From: Gammaproteobacteria bacterium
GTDB lineage: Bacteria > Pseudomonadota > Gammaproteobacteria > SZUA-152
DNA length: 58,823 nt
Direction: 5' to 3'
Assembly: GCA_021648485.1 (NCBI GenBank)
Contig: JAKISS010000012.1
Coordinates: 1 to 58,823 of the forward strand
The notes beneath the pieces were generated by a model that searched no databases, was not told where the DNA came from, and saw only the letters and a program-made list of their open reading frames with translations. Within the stretch, counting starts at the first letter, position 1. Every line of letters starts with the position of its first letter. The position numbers and the translations under genes were made by a program. Positions 36,259 to 45,960 of this stretch are shown here, piece after piece.

Positions 36259-37475
36259 CTGTGCGTTTTTTTCATCCCCGCAGGCAGGCGCAATGACAGC
36301 AGGCCCGCCACAAATACAAAAGCTGCTGACCACCACAAACATCCCACCAGCCCCTGGGTTTGGTATATCCATCCAGACAATACAGTGCCGGTCAATCGCC
36401 CACCGGCATTGGCCATGTAATAAAAACCGACATTCATTGAAACCTTGTCGTACCCGGACCAGGCAACAATCAAATAGGAATGCACTGCCGAGTTGATGGC
36501 GAATACAACACCGAAAACAAACAGGCCAATGATAATCACCCGGTTCGGTTCCAACTCCTGTTGCAAAGCCAGCGCGATGGCGGCAGGAACCAGCACCAGG
36601 GCAAAGGCCCACCAGCGTGCTGTTTTTCCATCAGGATGATGCCCGCGCAATATCATCGGAGCGCAAGACTGAACAATGCCGTAAACAATCACCCACAGCG
36701 CCAAAAAAGCCCCGATTTCACTGAAGCGCCAACCCAGCACTGAAAAAAGAAATACCGGCAGACCTACCACAAACCAGACATCACGCGCACCAAACAGGAA
36801 AAATCGCGCGGCAGAAAGCCCATTAATCGCTGATGTATTGGAAAAAATCTGAGTGAATGTCGGTTTGTTTTTCGTTTTACCTAATCCATGCGGCAACATA
36901 ATTGCCGTTAGCAACAATACGAACAACAAACCACTTGCCAGAATCAACAAGGCATTCCGAAAACCTGCAAACTCAAGCAACAACGCTCCGAGAAAAAATC
37001 CCACACCTTTCAAGGCATTTTTGGAACCCGTCAGCATCGCCACCCATTTGAACAAGCGTGAATCACTGTGTATGTCACTATCTTGTGGCACCAGTGTTTT
37101 AACACCTGCCTTGGCCGACATTTTATTCAGATCCTTCGCAATACCCGACAAAGCCTGGGCAACCATCACATAAGCCACACTGAGCCAGGCCTCCGGCACG
37201 GTAAGCATCAATAGCGCCAGCACCTGTAAACCCATGCCCATATGCATAATACGATTGAGGCCGATACATGCACCCAGCCATCCGCCCACCAGGTTGGTGA
37301 CAATGCCAAAAAACTCATAAAACAAAAACAGCATCGCAACTTCAAATGGCGAATAACCCAGCAGATGAAAATAAAGCACCACCAGCATACGAATGGCACC
37401 ATCGGTGAGAGTAAACGCCCAATAGCCGCCGGTAATCAGCAGATAGTTGCGTAAGTTATGGGAGCTGCTCTCCAC
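36240..37475 (-). CDS. arsJ: Organoarsenical efflux transporter ArsJ
   Basis: A 411-residue major-facilitator transporter with about 12 membrane helices. ArsJ exports 1-arseno-3-phosphoglycerate made by the neighbouring GAPDH. Family segments are NYLLITGGYWAFTLTDGAIRMLVVLYFHLLGYSP, KDLNKMSAKAGVKTLVP and GARDVWFVVGLPVFL. The GTG at 37475, two bases after the GAPDH stop, is chosen; an ATG at 37535 would lie inside the GAPDH gene. The C-terminal RRVGT comes from a dispersed repeat. Confidence 0.9.
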   Translation of the reverse strand: MESSSHNLRNYLLITGGYWAFTLTDGAIRMLVVLYFHLLGYSPFEVAMLFLFYEFFGIVTNLVGGWLGACIGLNRIMHMGMGLQVLALLMLTVPEAWLSVAYVMVAQALSGIAKDLNKMSAKAGVKTLVPQDSDIHSDSRLFKWVAMLTGSKNALKGVGFFLGALLLEFAGFRNALLILASGLLFVLLLTAIMLPHGLGKTKNKPTFTQIFSNTSAINGLSAARFFLFGARDVWFVVGLPVFLFSVLGWRFSEIGAFLALWVIVYGIVQSCAPMILRGHHPDGKTARWWAFALVLVPAAIALALQQELEPNRVIIIGLFVFGVVFAINSAVHSYLIVAWSGYDKVSMNVGFYYMANAGGRLTGTVLSGWIYQTQGLVGCLWWSAAFVFVAGLLSLRLPAGMKKTHSRRVGT

Positions 37476-37477
37476 GA

Positions 37478-38485
37478 TTACAGGCTCTGCGCAATCTTCA
37501 CAGCCAGCTCCATCATGCGATTGACGTAACCCCACTCGTTGTCATACCAGGCAAGCACTTTTACCTGCGTGTCATCAATCACCAAGGTGGACGGCGCATC
37601 AATAATGGATGAACGCGGATCGTCCCTGTAATCAACAGAAACCAGCGGACGGGTTTCAAAGCCCAGCACACCGGCCAGCGGGCCATTTGCGGCATTCTGA
37701 AATAAGGCATTCACTTCCTCGACCGACGTTGCACGTTCCGCCTCAAAAACAAAATCAGTGAGCGAGGCATTCAGTAGTGGTACCCGCACTGCCAAACCAT
37801 TCAGCTTGCCTTTTAATGCCGGGAAGATTTGCGTAATTGCTTTAGCCGATCCCGTTGTTGTGGGAATCAGCGATTGCCCACAGGCTCGTGCCCGACGCAG
37901 GTCCTTGTGTGCCTTGTCAACGATGGTCTGGGTATTAGTGATGTCATGAATCGTGGTCATGCAACCGTGGCGGATACCGATACCTTCGTGCATCACCTTA
38001 ACCACCGGTGCAAGGCAGTTAGTGGTACAGGAAGCCGCCGTGACAATATGATGCCGAGCGGGATCGTAAAGATTATCGTTAATGCCCATAACAATATTCA
38101 GAGCCGGATCAGGTACCGGGGCAGATACCAGCAGTTTCTTCACACCCTGATCAAAATAAGTCTGCAACGCCGCTTCGGTTTTGAATCGACCTGAGCATTC
38201 CAATACCAGGTCAACCCCCCTGGCTACCCAGTTCACGTCAACCGGATCAGCGTGCTGACTGTAAGTCACCTCACTATCATCGATAGTGATGGAATCTGCT
38301 GTCGCCGTAATCTCATGCGGCCAACGACCATGTACCGAATCGAATTCCAGCAAATGCGCCTGACAAGCGGCATCACCTGCGATGTCATTAATGTGTACAA
38401 ACTCCAGCTCCGCACAACCCCATCCGGCCCTTAACACCAGCTTTCCCATACGTCCAAAACCATTAATACCGACTCGAATTGCCAT
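37478..38485 (-). CDS. ArsJ-associated glyceraldehyde-3-phosphate dehydrogenase
   Basis: A 335-residue GAPDH. It has the NAD-binding [16 protein letters not shown], the catalytic SCTTNC with C153, and H180. In ars operons such an enzyme uses arsenate in place of phosphate to make 1-arseno-3-phosphoglycerate, which ArsJ pumps out. Proximity to arsJ and arsR, rather than to other glycolytic genes, supports this role. It is about 375 bp downstream of arsR, the gap being filled by a MITE-like element. Confidence 0.92.
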   Translation of the reverse strand: MAIRVGINGFGRMGKLVLRAGWGCAELEFVHINDIAGDAACQAHLLEFDSVHGRWPHEITATADSITIDDSEVTYSQHADPVDVNWVARGVDLVLECSGRFKTEAALQTYFDQGVKKLLVSAPVPDPALNIVMGINDNLYDPARHHIVTAASCTTNCLAPVVKVMHEGIGIRHGCMTTIHDITNTQTIVDKAHKDLRRARACGQSLIPTTTGSAKAITQIFPALKGKLNGLAVRVPLLNASLTDFVFEAERATSVEEVNALFQNAANGPLAGVLGFETRPLVSVDYRDDPRSSIIDAPSTLVIDDTQVKVLAWYDNEWGYVNRMMELAVKIAQSL

Positions 38486-38639
38486 ACTGATTCCTTATTT
38501 TTGTTCTCGTTATTGCATACTTATTATTGTACATCCGTATAAACAGATGTATTGAGATTAAAAAAAAGACCGGAACACACCAGCCTGCTTCCTGCAATCT
38601 GTTCGCTGCTCCCGAAAATCCTCCAAGACCGATAGGCTC

Positions 38640-38853
38640 CTAGCGTAGTGTCCTATATAAAACGTGTATTTAGAAAGCCCGCCAAAACGTGAGTGCAAAG
38701 CGCAGGTTGCAGGGAATGGCCACTCCCTTTTCCAAAACCTGCAACGCGGCAATCGCGCCTTGACGGGCTTCCCGGAGGGCGAGACAAGGCTTTTGGATAC
38801 TACTTCAAGTTTGCCGAGTCTAAATATGCGTTTCATATAGGACACTACACTAG
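38640..38853. mobile_element. MITE-like element between arsR and GAPDH
   Basis: A 214-bp element with 35-bp inverted ends differing at about four positions. The left end starts CTAGCGTAGTGTCCTATAT; the right end, read on the minus strand, starts CTAGTGTAGTGTCCTATAT. Inside is a second inverted pair, AGGTTGCAGG and CCTGCAAC. Small frames across it do not resemble proteins. It separates the regulator from the rest of the ars operon and lies just after the arsR stop. Confidence 0.78.
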
Positions 38854-38860
38854 TATTAAT

Positions 38861-39205
38861 TTAGGTTTCACGACATTGGTGCGATTGACTGACAGCCTTT
38901 AACCGCACAAGATCAGCCTGCATTTCTTTATTTAAAATACCGCATTGACGAATATGTGCAAACAGCGGGTCGCAGCAATCCTGCACAATGCAATAATGAA
39001 TCCACACCCCCTCCCGCCGGGTAGACACCAAGCCATTATTACGTAAATAGGCAAGATGGCGAGATACCACACTCTGCGACAGGCCCAATGTGTCCACCAA
39101 GTCACAAACACATAGCTCAACCGACTCCAGCAACAGATAAATAATTCTCAGGCGTACCGGCTCAGAAAGGGTTTTAAACAGGGCAGCAAGGGATTCGGTT
39201 TTCAT
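38861..39205 (-). CDS. arsR: ArsR-family arsenic-responsive repressor
   Basis: A 114-residue winged-helix repressor. The metalloid site is in ELCVCDLVDTLGLSQ (C32, C34), the classical As(III) motif on helix alpha-3, followed by the recognition helix SQSVVSRHLAYLRNNGLV and wing TRREGVWIHYCI. Additional cysteines (72, 77, 78) are near the dimer region. The start at 39205 (MKTESLAALFKTLSEP) fits the family. It is first in the ars cluster; AT-rich TATAT/ATATA half sites before it may be its operator. Confidence 0.92.
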   Translation of the reverse strand: MKTESLAALFKTLSEPVRLRIIYLLLESVELCVCDLVDTLGLSQSVVSRHLAYLRNNGLVSTRREGVWIHYCIVQDCCDPLFAHIRQCGILNKEMQADLVRLKAVSQSHQCRET

Positions 39206-39300
39206 GAAGGCATTATATCCGCCTATCCACATATATCAACCGGTAACTTCACCGCATTACCAGTTCGTGAATGAGTTCTCACCAAAAACGACCTCATCCC

Positions 39301-40260
39301 TCAATTTTCTTCAAAATTCCCATATGCCATCAAGCGTTCATAGCGACTATCCAGCAGTTCATCCTCTGACATGGTTTCCAGCACGTCCAGATTCTCACAC
39401 AAGGCATTTTTAAGGTTCAACGCAACGGTATTCATATCCCGATGCGCCCCACCAAGCGGTTCGGCAACAATCTGGTCAACCAACCCCAGTTCTTTGAGTC
39501 TGCCAGACGTAATACCCATGGCCACGGCCGCATCAGCCGCCTTTTCGGCACTCTTCCACAAAATAGTGGAACAACCTTCAGGAGAAATCACCGAATAGGT
39601 ACCATATTGCAGCATGAGTATACGGTCACCCACACCGATGGCCAGCGCACCACCGGAGCCGCCTTCACCAATAACGGTGCAGATGATCGGGGTTTTGAGT
39701 TGTGACATGACAAACAGGTTGCGTGCGATAGCTTCACTCTGGCCGCGCTCTTCGGCGTCGATACCGGGATAAGCACCCGGGGTGTCAATGAAAGTAAGAA
39801 TGGGCATTTTGAATCGCTCAGCCATTTCCATCAGACGCAGCGCTTTGCGATATCCTTCAGGGCGTGGCATGGCAAAATTGCGTTTGAGCTTTTCGGTGGT
39901 ATCACGGCCTTTTTGCTGACCGATCACCATCACCGGTTTGCCATCCAGTCGTGCGACCCCCCCCACGATGGCCCGGTCATCTGCAAAGGCACGATCACCG
40001 TGTAATTCCTGAAAATCAGTGAAGATGCGCTCGATGTAGTCCAGCGTATAGGGGCGTTGCGGATGGCGCGACATCTGCGACACCTGCCAGGGGTTCAGAC
40101 TGGAAAAGATACTCTCGGTCAGCTCGCGGCTTTTGTCCTGCAAACGACTGATTTCTTCCGTGATGTTGATTTCGGCATCGGAGCCTACGTAGCGCAGCTC
40201 TTCGATCTTGGCTTCCAGTTCAGCGATGGGTTGTTCAAATTCTAAAAAGTTCAGGTTCAT
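39301..40260 (-). CDS. accA: Acetyl-CoA carboxylase carboxyltransferase subunit alpha
   Basis: A 319-residue subunit of the carboxyltransferase that makes malonyl-CoA for fatty acid synthesis. It begins [22 protein letters not shown] and contains [56 protein letters not shown] and [17 protein letters not shown], all typical. It follows dnaE by about 90 bp, the conserved arrangement. Confidence 0.97.
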   Translation of the reverse strand: MNLNFLEFEQPIAELEAKIEELRYVGSDAEINITEEISRLQDKSRELTESIFSSLNPWQVSQMSRHPQRPYTLDYIERIFTDFQELHGDRAFADDRAIVGGVARLDGKPVMVIGQQKGRDTTEKLKRNFAMPRPEGYRKALRLMEMAERFKMPILTFIDTPGAYPGIDAEERGQSEAIARNLFVMSQLKTPIICTVIGEGGSGGALAIGVGDRILMLQYGTYSVISPEGCSTILWKSAEKAADAAVAMGITSGRLKELGLVDQIVAEPLGGAHRDMNTVALNLKNALCENLDVLETMSEDELLDSRYERLMAYGNFEEN

Positions 40261-40350
40261 AAGAATCCAAAATAAAGAAATAAGGGAAAAGATAAAAGTG
40301 GCTCGTATACTACTCTTTTCTCTTTTCTCTTTCCTCTTTTCTCTGCCGTT
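40261..40350. repeat. Polypurine/polypyrimidine tract between dnaE and accA
   Basis: At 40312-40341 CTCTTTTCTCTTTTCTCTTT and further such units run on, a low-complexity tract of C and T only on the plus strand. It may be a slippage-prone spacer; it includes purine-rich sequence upstream of accA on the coding strand. Confidence 0.5.
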
Positions 40351-43300
40351 TTAATATTCCACTTTCACCTGCTCCCGCCCCACCAGGTCGTCCAGTCGCC
40401 GCATCAGTTCATCGGTAGGCCGTACGCGCCAGTTTGCACCCAGTTGAATCTGTGCAGAAGCACCCGCCTGCTGGTAGTCCACTCGTATCGGGCAGTGACC
40501 TTGCCGAAAAGGATCAAGCACTTCGGTCAATCCGCGAATGAAACCGTTGCCTGCTTTTTGCTGATCCACTGTCAGCACCAGCTGACGTGCAAAAGCCTCA
40601 CGGGCGTGGTCAATGTCGTAGATTTTGTTGGCGCTCATTTTCAGGCCGCCAGTGTAGTCGTCCAGGCTCACTTCACCTTCCACTACCAGTAGACGATCTT
40701 TGGCAATGAGATCACGGTGACGATTGTAGGCTTCAGAGAATACCGCCAGTTCCAGACGACCCGTGCGATCATCCAGAGTGATAAAGGCAATTCGATCACC
40801 CCGTTTGGTGTTCATGGTACGCATGGCCACTACCAGCCCGGCGACGGTGATATTTTGATCACTTTTTGGATTAAGCTCGGCGATGCGCCGGGAGACAATC
40901 TGCTTGATTTCATCTTCGTAACGATCGATGGGATGGCCGGTGAGGTATAAACCCAAAGTTTCTTTTTCACCCGTAAGCCGGATTTCATCATCCCAGTCTT
41001 TGGCAACAACAAACTGCCCGGCCTCCTCTTCTGCCTGTGGCTCAGCGACACCAAACATGTCGTTCTGTCCACTGGCGATATTTTTGTGGTGCTGATCGGC
41101 GCGCTGCACAGCGGATTCCAATGTAGCCATCAGCGTGGCTCGATTAGGACCGAGATCATCCATGGCTCCGGCGCGAATCAGTCCTTCCAGGGTACGTTTG
41201 TTGGCCTTTTTCAGATCAATGCGCTGGCAAAAGTCGAACAGGTCACGAAACGGGCCATCCTGCTGGCGGCTGTTGATAATGCCTTCGATAGCCCCCTCAC
41301 CTACGCCCTTAATAGCCCCGAGGCCGTAAAAAATACCCTGATCGTCCTTCACCGTAAATTTATACTGGCAGGCGTTGACGTTGGGAGAAACGACGTCCAG
41401 TTTCATCTCCCGTGCGTCTTCGATGAGGGTAACCACTTTGTCGGTGTTGTCCATGTCGGCAGACATTACCGCCGCCATAAATGCGGCTGGAAAATGGGTT
41501 TTGAGCCACGCAGTCTGGTACGACACCAGCGCATAAGCAGCCGAATGCGATTTGTTGAAACCGTAACCGGCAAATTTTTCCATCAAATCGAAAATATAAG
41601 TGGCGGTCTTTTCTTCCACGCCACGATCCAGCGCGCCTTTGGTAAATAATTCGCGCTGTTTGGCCATCTCCTCCGGTTTTTTCTTGCCCATGGCACGACG
41701 TAGCATGTCAGCACCACCGAGAGTGTAACCCGCCAGTACCTGAGCAATTTGCATCACCTGTTCCTGATACAGGATGACACCGTAGGTCGGTTCAAGAATG
41801 GATTTGATGTCCGGATGCGGATACTGCGCCGCCTTTTTGCCATGCTTGACGTTAATGAAGTCGTCCACCATGCCTGACCCCAGCGGGCCGGGCCGAAACA
41901 GTGCCACCAGTGCGACGATTTCCTCAAAGGCATCCGGTTGCAGGCGTTTGATGAGATCCTTCATACCCCGCGATTCCAGCTGGAACACAGCGGTAGTATT
42001 ACAAGCCTTGAGCAACGTGTAAGTGGGCGCATCATCCAACGGGATGGATTCAATATCCGGGCGCGCATCTTTGCCCTTTTGCTCTTCGATATTGTCCAGC
42101 GCCCAGTCAATGATGGTCAGGGTACGCAGCCCCAGAAAATCAAACTTGACCAGTCCTACCGCCTCAACGTCATCTTTATCAAACTGACTGACAACATTCT
42201 CTCCGCCTTCTTCGCAATACAGCGGGCAGAAGTCAGTCAGTTTGGTGGGGGCAATGACCACACCCCCCGCATGTTTACCGGCATTACGTTTGAGGCCTTC
42301 CAGTGACTTCGCCATATCGATAAGCGTGGTCACGTCTTCGTCCTGCTCGTAGAGTTCGCGCAGGGGCTCTTCCTGCTCCATGGCCTGTTCGAGAGTAATA
42401 CCCACCTCGAAAGGGATCATTTTGGAAATGCGATCCACAAAGCCATAAGGATGACCGAACACACGCCCCACATCACGCACCACAGCCTTGGCGGCCATGG
42501 AACCGTAAGTAATAATCTGCGAGACTTTTTCGCGGCCATAGTGCTGAGCCACGTAGTCAATAACTCGATCCCGGCCTTCCATACAAAAATCCACGTCAAA
42601 ATCAGGCATGGACACACGTTCAGGATTCAAAAACCGCTCGAACAGCAAATCGTATTCCAGGGGATCAAGATCGGTGATGGTCAGCACATAAGCCACCAGC
42701 GAACCTGCACCGGACCCACGCCCCGGCCCCACCGGAATGCTGTTATTCTTGGCCCATCGAATAAAATCAGCAACGATCAAAAAATAACCGGGAAAGCCCA
42801 TTTCGATGATGACGCCCAGCTCAATCTCCAGCCGTTCATCATAAGGTTTGCGAATCTCCGCAAAATCCGCAGCGTTTCGGTCAAACAGCTTGTCGAGCCG
42901 TGCTTCCAGCCCCTTTTTCGATTCCTGGCGAAAATACTCGGCCTCGGTAAGGCCATCAGGAATGGGAAAATCCGGCAGAAAGTTTTCACCCAGCGTCAGC
43001 TCAACATTGCAGCGCTTGGCGATTTCAACCGTGTTTTCCAACGCTTCAGGAATATCGCTGAACAACTCGGCCATTTCTTCAGGCGAACGCAGGTATTGTT
43101 GCTCGGAGTAGTTTTTAGGGCGGCGCGGGTCATCCAGCGTGCGACCGTCATGAATACAGACCCGTGCCTCGTGGGCCTCGAAATCCCCGGTTTGCAAAAA
43201 GCGCACGTCGTTGGTGGCCACCACGGGTAAATCCGCCGAATACGCCAAAGCCACCGCCGCATGCAGATAATAATCTTCCTCGGGTCGCCCGGTGCGTTGC

Positions 43301-43806
43301 AGTTCCAGATAATAACGATCAGGGAACAGTTGCTGCCAACGGCTGAGGCAGACCTGCACACGCGCCGTGTCCCCCGCCAGCAAAGCCCGGCCCACATCGC
43401 CCTCACGACCACCCGACAATGCAATCAAACCATCACAGTGGCCCTCCAGCCATTCCGGCTGCAAAACAGGAATACCCCGGTGCTGACCTTCAGTATAGGT
43501 GCGGGATACCAGCTCGGTGAGATTACGATAACCAGCGTTGTTCTGGCACAAGAGGGTCAGGCGATGAGGCTGGGTGGGCTCATCGTCGTTAGCCAGCCAG
43601 ATATCCACGCCAATAATGGGCTTGATGCCCTGCGCCATGGCAGCACGGTAGAATTTGACCATGGCAAACAGATTGCTCTGGTCGGTAACCGCCACAGCGG
43701 GCATGCCTTTATCAGCCACAGCTTTGGCCAAAGGCTTGATGCGTACCAAACCGTCTACCAGTGAATATTCTGTGTGTAAGCGCAGATGAACGAAAGCAAA
43801 ACTCAT
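40351..43806 (-). CDS. dnaE: DNA polymerase III subunit alpha
   Basis: The 1151-residue replicative polymerase. The N-terminal PHP domain starts [18 protein letters not shown]. The catalytic palm aspartates are in [19 protein letters not shown] (about residues 399-417), with [14 protein letters not shown] before it and [23 protein letters not shown] after. A C-terminal OB-fold ([31 protein letters not shown]) and the tau-binding end follow. The start at 43806 (MSFAFVHL) is preferred; the frame is open to 43857. Confidence 0.97.
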   Translation of the reverse strand: MSFAFVHLRLHTEYSLVDGLVRIKPLAKAVADKGMPAVAVTDQSNLFAMVKFYRAAMAQGIKPIIGVDIWLANDDEPTQPHRLTLLCQNNAGYRNLTELVSRTYTEGQHRGIPVLQPEWLEGHCDGLIALSGGREGDVGRALLAGDTARVQVCLSRWQQLFPDRYYLELQRTGRPEEDYYLHAAVALAYSADLPVVATNDVRFLQTGDFEAHEARVCIHDGRTLDDPRRPKNYSEQQYLRSPEEMAELFSDIPEALENTVEIAKRCNVELTLGENFLPDFPIPDGLTEAEYFRQESKKGLEARLDKLFDRNAADFAEIRKPYDERLEIELGVIIEMGFPGYFLIVADFIRWAKNNSIPVGPGRGSGAGSLVAYVLTITDLDPLEYDLLFERFLNPERVSMPDFDVDFCMEGRDRVIDYVAQHYGREKVSQIITYGSMAAKAVVRDVGRVFGHPYGFVDRISKMIPFEVGITLEQAMEQEEPLRELYEQDEDVTTLIDMAKSLEGLKRNAGKHAGGVVIAPTKLTDFCPLYCEEGGENVVSQFDKDDVEAVGLVKFDFLGLRTLTIIDWALDNIEEQKGKDARPDIESIPLDDAPTYTLLKACNTTAVFQLESRGMKDLIKRLQPDAFEEIVALVALFRPGPLGSGMVDDFINVKHGKKAAQYPHPDIKSILEPTYGVILYQEQVMQIAQVLAGYTLGGADMLRRAMGKKKPEEMAKQRELFTKGALDRGVEEKTATYIFDLMEKFAGYGFNKSHSAAYALVSYQTAWLKTHFPAAFMAAVMSADMDNTDKVVTLIEDAREMKLDVVSPNVNACQYKFTVKDDQGIFYGLGAIKGVGEGAIEGIINSRQQDGPFRDLFDFCQRIDLKKANKRTLEGLIRAGAMDDLGPNRATLMATLESAVQRADQHHKNIASGQNDMFGVAEPQAEEEAGQFVVAKDWDDEIRLTGEKETLGLYLTGHPIDRYEDEIKQIVSRRIAELNPKSDQNITVAGLVVAMRTMNTKRGDRIAFITLDDRTGRLELAVFSEAYNRHRDLIAKDRLLVVEGEVSLDDYTGGLKMSANKIYDIDHAREAFARQLVLTVDQQKAGNGFIRGLTEVLDPFRQGHCPIRVDYQQAGASAQIQLGANWRVRPTDELMRRLDDLVGREQVKVEY

Positions 43807-43995
43807 CGGGCAATTCTCCGGTGTCAGCGCCCAACATTCAAGACTTGACAAGGACAACTGAGCAGAAAAAATTTCAGCCGAACCATAGAAATTGCACAGT
43901 CGATAACGCAGAAAACATCCTGCGCGCCCTCATCCGGGTGCTACGTCGCGCACGGTTACCAGATTCAGTGGCCAATAGTATGGCAATGAACCCAC

Positions 43996-44413
43996 CTGCA
44001 TCATGGCCTGGGCAGCACACTCAACATCATCAACAACAAAATCAAGTACAAGGCCGAAGTCATCAAGGAATACGGAGGACTGCCCGAAGTGGAATGTCTT
44101 GCCTCCCAAATCAACCAGGTCTTCATGAATCTGCTGATCAACGCCACCCACACCACTGAAGACTGTGGGCTGATTACCCTTCGCAGTCGCCAGAGCAATG
44201 ATGCGGCATGGATCAGCATCACGGATGCCGGCACGGGCATTGATCCTGAAAACATGAAAAAGTCTTCGACCTCTTCTTTACCACCAACGCGGTAGGCACC
44301 GGCCTGGGTCTGTCCCTGTCTTCCGGCATTGTGCATAAACACGGCGGAGAGATTGAAGTAAACAGCAAAGTGGCAAAGGCACCACGTTTACTATTATCGT
44401 TCTTTCCGCGTGA
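43996..44413 (+). pseudogene. Decayed sensor histidine kinase (C-terminal part)
   Basis: Three plus-strand pieces together read as a kinase end. From 43996: LHHGLGSTLNIINNK, then the N box NQVFMNLLINATHTTEDCG and G1 box ISITDAGTGIDPENMKK. After a frameshift near 44268: VFDLFFTTNAVGTGLGLSL then SSGIVHKHGGEIEVNSK. After another near 44375: GTTFTIIVLSA and stop at 44413. Sensor and phospho-accepting parts are missing; the stretch 43807-43995 shows no recognisable N-terminal remainder. It is a dead gene fragment at the left edge of the rnhB-dnaE island. Confidence 0.8.
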
Positions 44414-44466
44414 GTCCGGGATAAACTTTCAGGCCAAACCGAAGTGTTAATCCGGGGATGATGCTG

Positions 44467-44490
44467 GCCAGTGTACGACATCACACTGGC
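44467..44490. other. Short hairpin near the integrase stump
   Basis: GCCAGTGT and ACACTGGC form a perfect 8-bp stem with an 8-base loop, between the dead kinase and the integrase fragment. It has no T-run. It could be a recombination-site remnant, but nothing beyond its shape and position supports that. Confidence 0.3.
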
Positions 44491-44559
44491 TGTAATAGAG
44501 TGACAGATCACTGTTGGCGGTGAGGACGTTCATTTCATTTTGAGAAGAGACGACAATAC

Positions 44560-44603
44560 GAGAACTGACCCCTTACCCCACCGAGAACTGACCCCTTACC
44601 CCA
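44560..44603 (-). repeat. Tandem 21-bp repeats (GGGGTCAGTTCTC family)
   Basis: GAGAACTGACCCCTTACCCC (plus one A) occurs twice, at 44560-44580 and 44583-44603, with a 2-base spacer. The core returns in inverted orientation at 45885-45900. The tandem copies cut the integrase frame directly after the residues FHQL. Confidence 0.85.
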
Positions 44604-44735
44604 CAACTGATGAAAGCGAATAAAACGCGCCACCCAGTCGCAATAAGTGCGTTCAGTATGGATGGAATAATGCAAACGCCGCATCAAATTGCGTATTTCT
44701 GTCAATAAATCTTTTCCAGAATTCTGAGTTGACAT
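44604..44735 (-). pseudogene. N-terminal stump of a tyrosine recombinase (integron-integrase type)
   Basis: About 44 codons beginning MSTQNSGKDLLTEIRNLMRR and continuing LHYSIHTERTYCDWVARFIRFHQL, the SAM-like DNA-binding start of IntI/XerC-type integrases. The frame then runs into the 21-bp tandem repeats and the catalytic domain with its R-H-R-Y residues is absent. It indicates past mobile DNA at this place. Confidence 0.7.
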
Positions 44736-44938
44736 AGTGGTTTCCGGGGAATAAAGTTTGAGAAAAATAGCCGGTAAATATGTATGCCTAAATATCACCC
44801 TAATATCAATTATCAGGGAAAATTGACCGATTTTCAGTGATTAGCAGGCAAATGTGCCTGATTCTTCGTGCAATACTGCGGGATAATCGGGCAAACGTGC
44901 CTAATACTAATAAGTTAGGTATAAACTAAGGAGAGAAA

Positions 44939-45484
44939 ATGGTAACGTTTAAAAAATTATGGGAAAACCACCCAACTATTACTGGTAATGATAATCCATG
45001 CACGACAAATGGAAAATCAAATTTTTCCAATCAATGTGCTATTCGTTTAGGTGTTTCATTAGCCCGCTGCGGAGTAGTTACATCCCGAATTCCCGGAGCT
45101 GTACATTGCTGGCATGGTCATGATAAATCACAAGGCCATATCATACGTGCAGAAGAACTAGCAAATGGCCTAAATAAATATCCAATTCCGGGATTACAAA
45201 AAGTCATAAAAGTTAGCCCTGATAATTTCGCAAAGGAATTATCGGGAAAGAGGGGAATAATATTCTTCAAAGACTATTGGCAAAGGACTATTAACGGAAA
45301 AAAAGAAAATCATCGAAACAGAAGTGGTGATCATATTGATTTATGGAATGGACATAGAATAACCTCTCTATCGTCTTGGGCTAGGATTCATCTCCGCATT
45401 GGAAGCTTTGGCCTTCATTCAGTCTCAGACCAGTGGTCAGACTTTGAAGATTCAAAATCTATATGGTTTTGGAAGGTGAACTAA
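44939..45484 (+). CDS. Tae4-type peptidoglycan amidase effector
   Basis: A 181-residue protein of the type VI secretion amidase effector 4 family. SNFSNQCAIRLGVSLARCGV carries the catalytic cysteine C33, and GDHIDLWNG carries H132 and D134, in the family order. Tae4 cleaves the peptide cross-bridge (D-Glu-mDAP) in rival cells' walls. There is no signal peptide, as expected for T6SS delivery. AAGGAGA lies before the ATG. The stop overlaps the next start by one base. No T6SS genes lie in the window. The gene is AT-richer than the core genes and lies in a repeat-bounded island. Confidence 0.85.
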   Translation: MVTFKKLWENHPTITGNDNPCTTNGKSNFSNQCAIRLGVSLARCGVVTSRIPGAVHCWHGHDKSQGHIIRAEELANGLNKYPIPGLQKVIKVSPDNFAKELSGKRGIIFFKDYWQRTINGKKENHRNRSGDHIDLWNGHRITSLSSWARIHLRIGSFGLHSVSDQWSDFEDSKSIWFWKVN

Positions 45485-45711
45485 TGAAATATATAACATC
45501 AGTAGTAGTTGGGTTACTTTTTACCATAACACTTACTTTTGCGTTAACACCGTTTGTTAATGATGCTTATGTATCTATAACAAATCTTGCGCCTGGACCG
45601 GATGGTGAATCAAAGCTTCTTGATCTTCTGGTTTTTGTACAGTGGCCTATATATTTTGTAGTAGGTAATATTACTGGCTGGTTTCTCCACAACAAATACC
45701 TAATCGGGTAG
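45484..45711 (+). CDS. Small two-helix membrane protein, possible Tae4 immunity protein
   Basis: A 75-residue protein with two hydrophobic segments, residues 3-25 (YITSVVVGLLFTITLTFALTP) and about 46-66 (LDLLVFVQWPIYFVVGNITGWF), joined by a short polar loop. No family is recognised. Overlap with the Tae4 stop (TAATG) shows translational coupling, as for effector-immunity pairs. Known Tai4 immunity proteins are soluble periplasmic proteins, so if this is the immunity gene it is of a different kind. The N-terminal segment could also be read as a signal anchor. Confidence 0.55.
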   Translation: MKYITSVVVGLLFTITLTFALTPFVNDAYVSITNLAPGPDGESKLLDLLVFVQWPIYFVVGNITGWFLHNKYLIG

Positions 45712-45960
45712 CCAAGGGTCTCTAACCCTCGGCCCCCACAACACCTTTCTATTACCCATAAGTTATATACTTTGCGCAAGAATCCAGCCTCGCGAAATAT
45801 CATTTAGTCGCTTCCAGCCCCGCCACAATGTTGTTATTCCTGGGTCTCCATCACCCGCCCTTCCTAAAAACCCTCCAAGTGAGGAAGGGGGTCAGTTCTC
45901 TCATTGCAACATAGACAGCAATCTAACTGGACACCCTTCTCTCACCCTGACATGACTGGA
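45712..45960. other. Gap with an inverted GGGGTCAGTTCTC copy
   Basis: No gene is seen. At 45885-45900 AAGGGGGTCAGTTCTC repeats, in inverse orientation, the core of the tandem units at 44560-44603, so the Tae4 pair and integrase stump sit between inverted copies. Confidence 0.6.

Noticed and set aside
37478-38485. Central glycolytic GAPDH
   Set aside because: Linkage to arsR and arsJ fits the arsenate-specific enzyme better than the housekeeping one.
38558-38845. 95-codon minus-strand frame across the arsR-GAPDH gap
   Set aside because: It runs through both inverted ends of the MITE-like element, has no family likeness and no ribosome binding site.
44467-44490. attC or integron recombination site
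   Set aside because: It is only a simple hairpin without the paired R/L boxes of attC sites, and the integrase is a stump.
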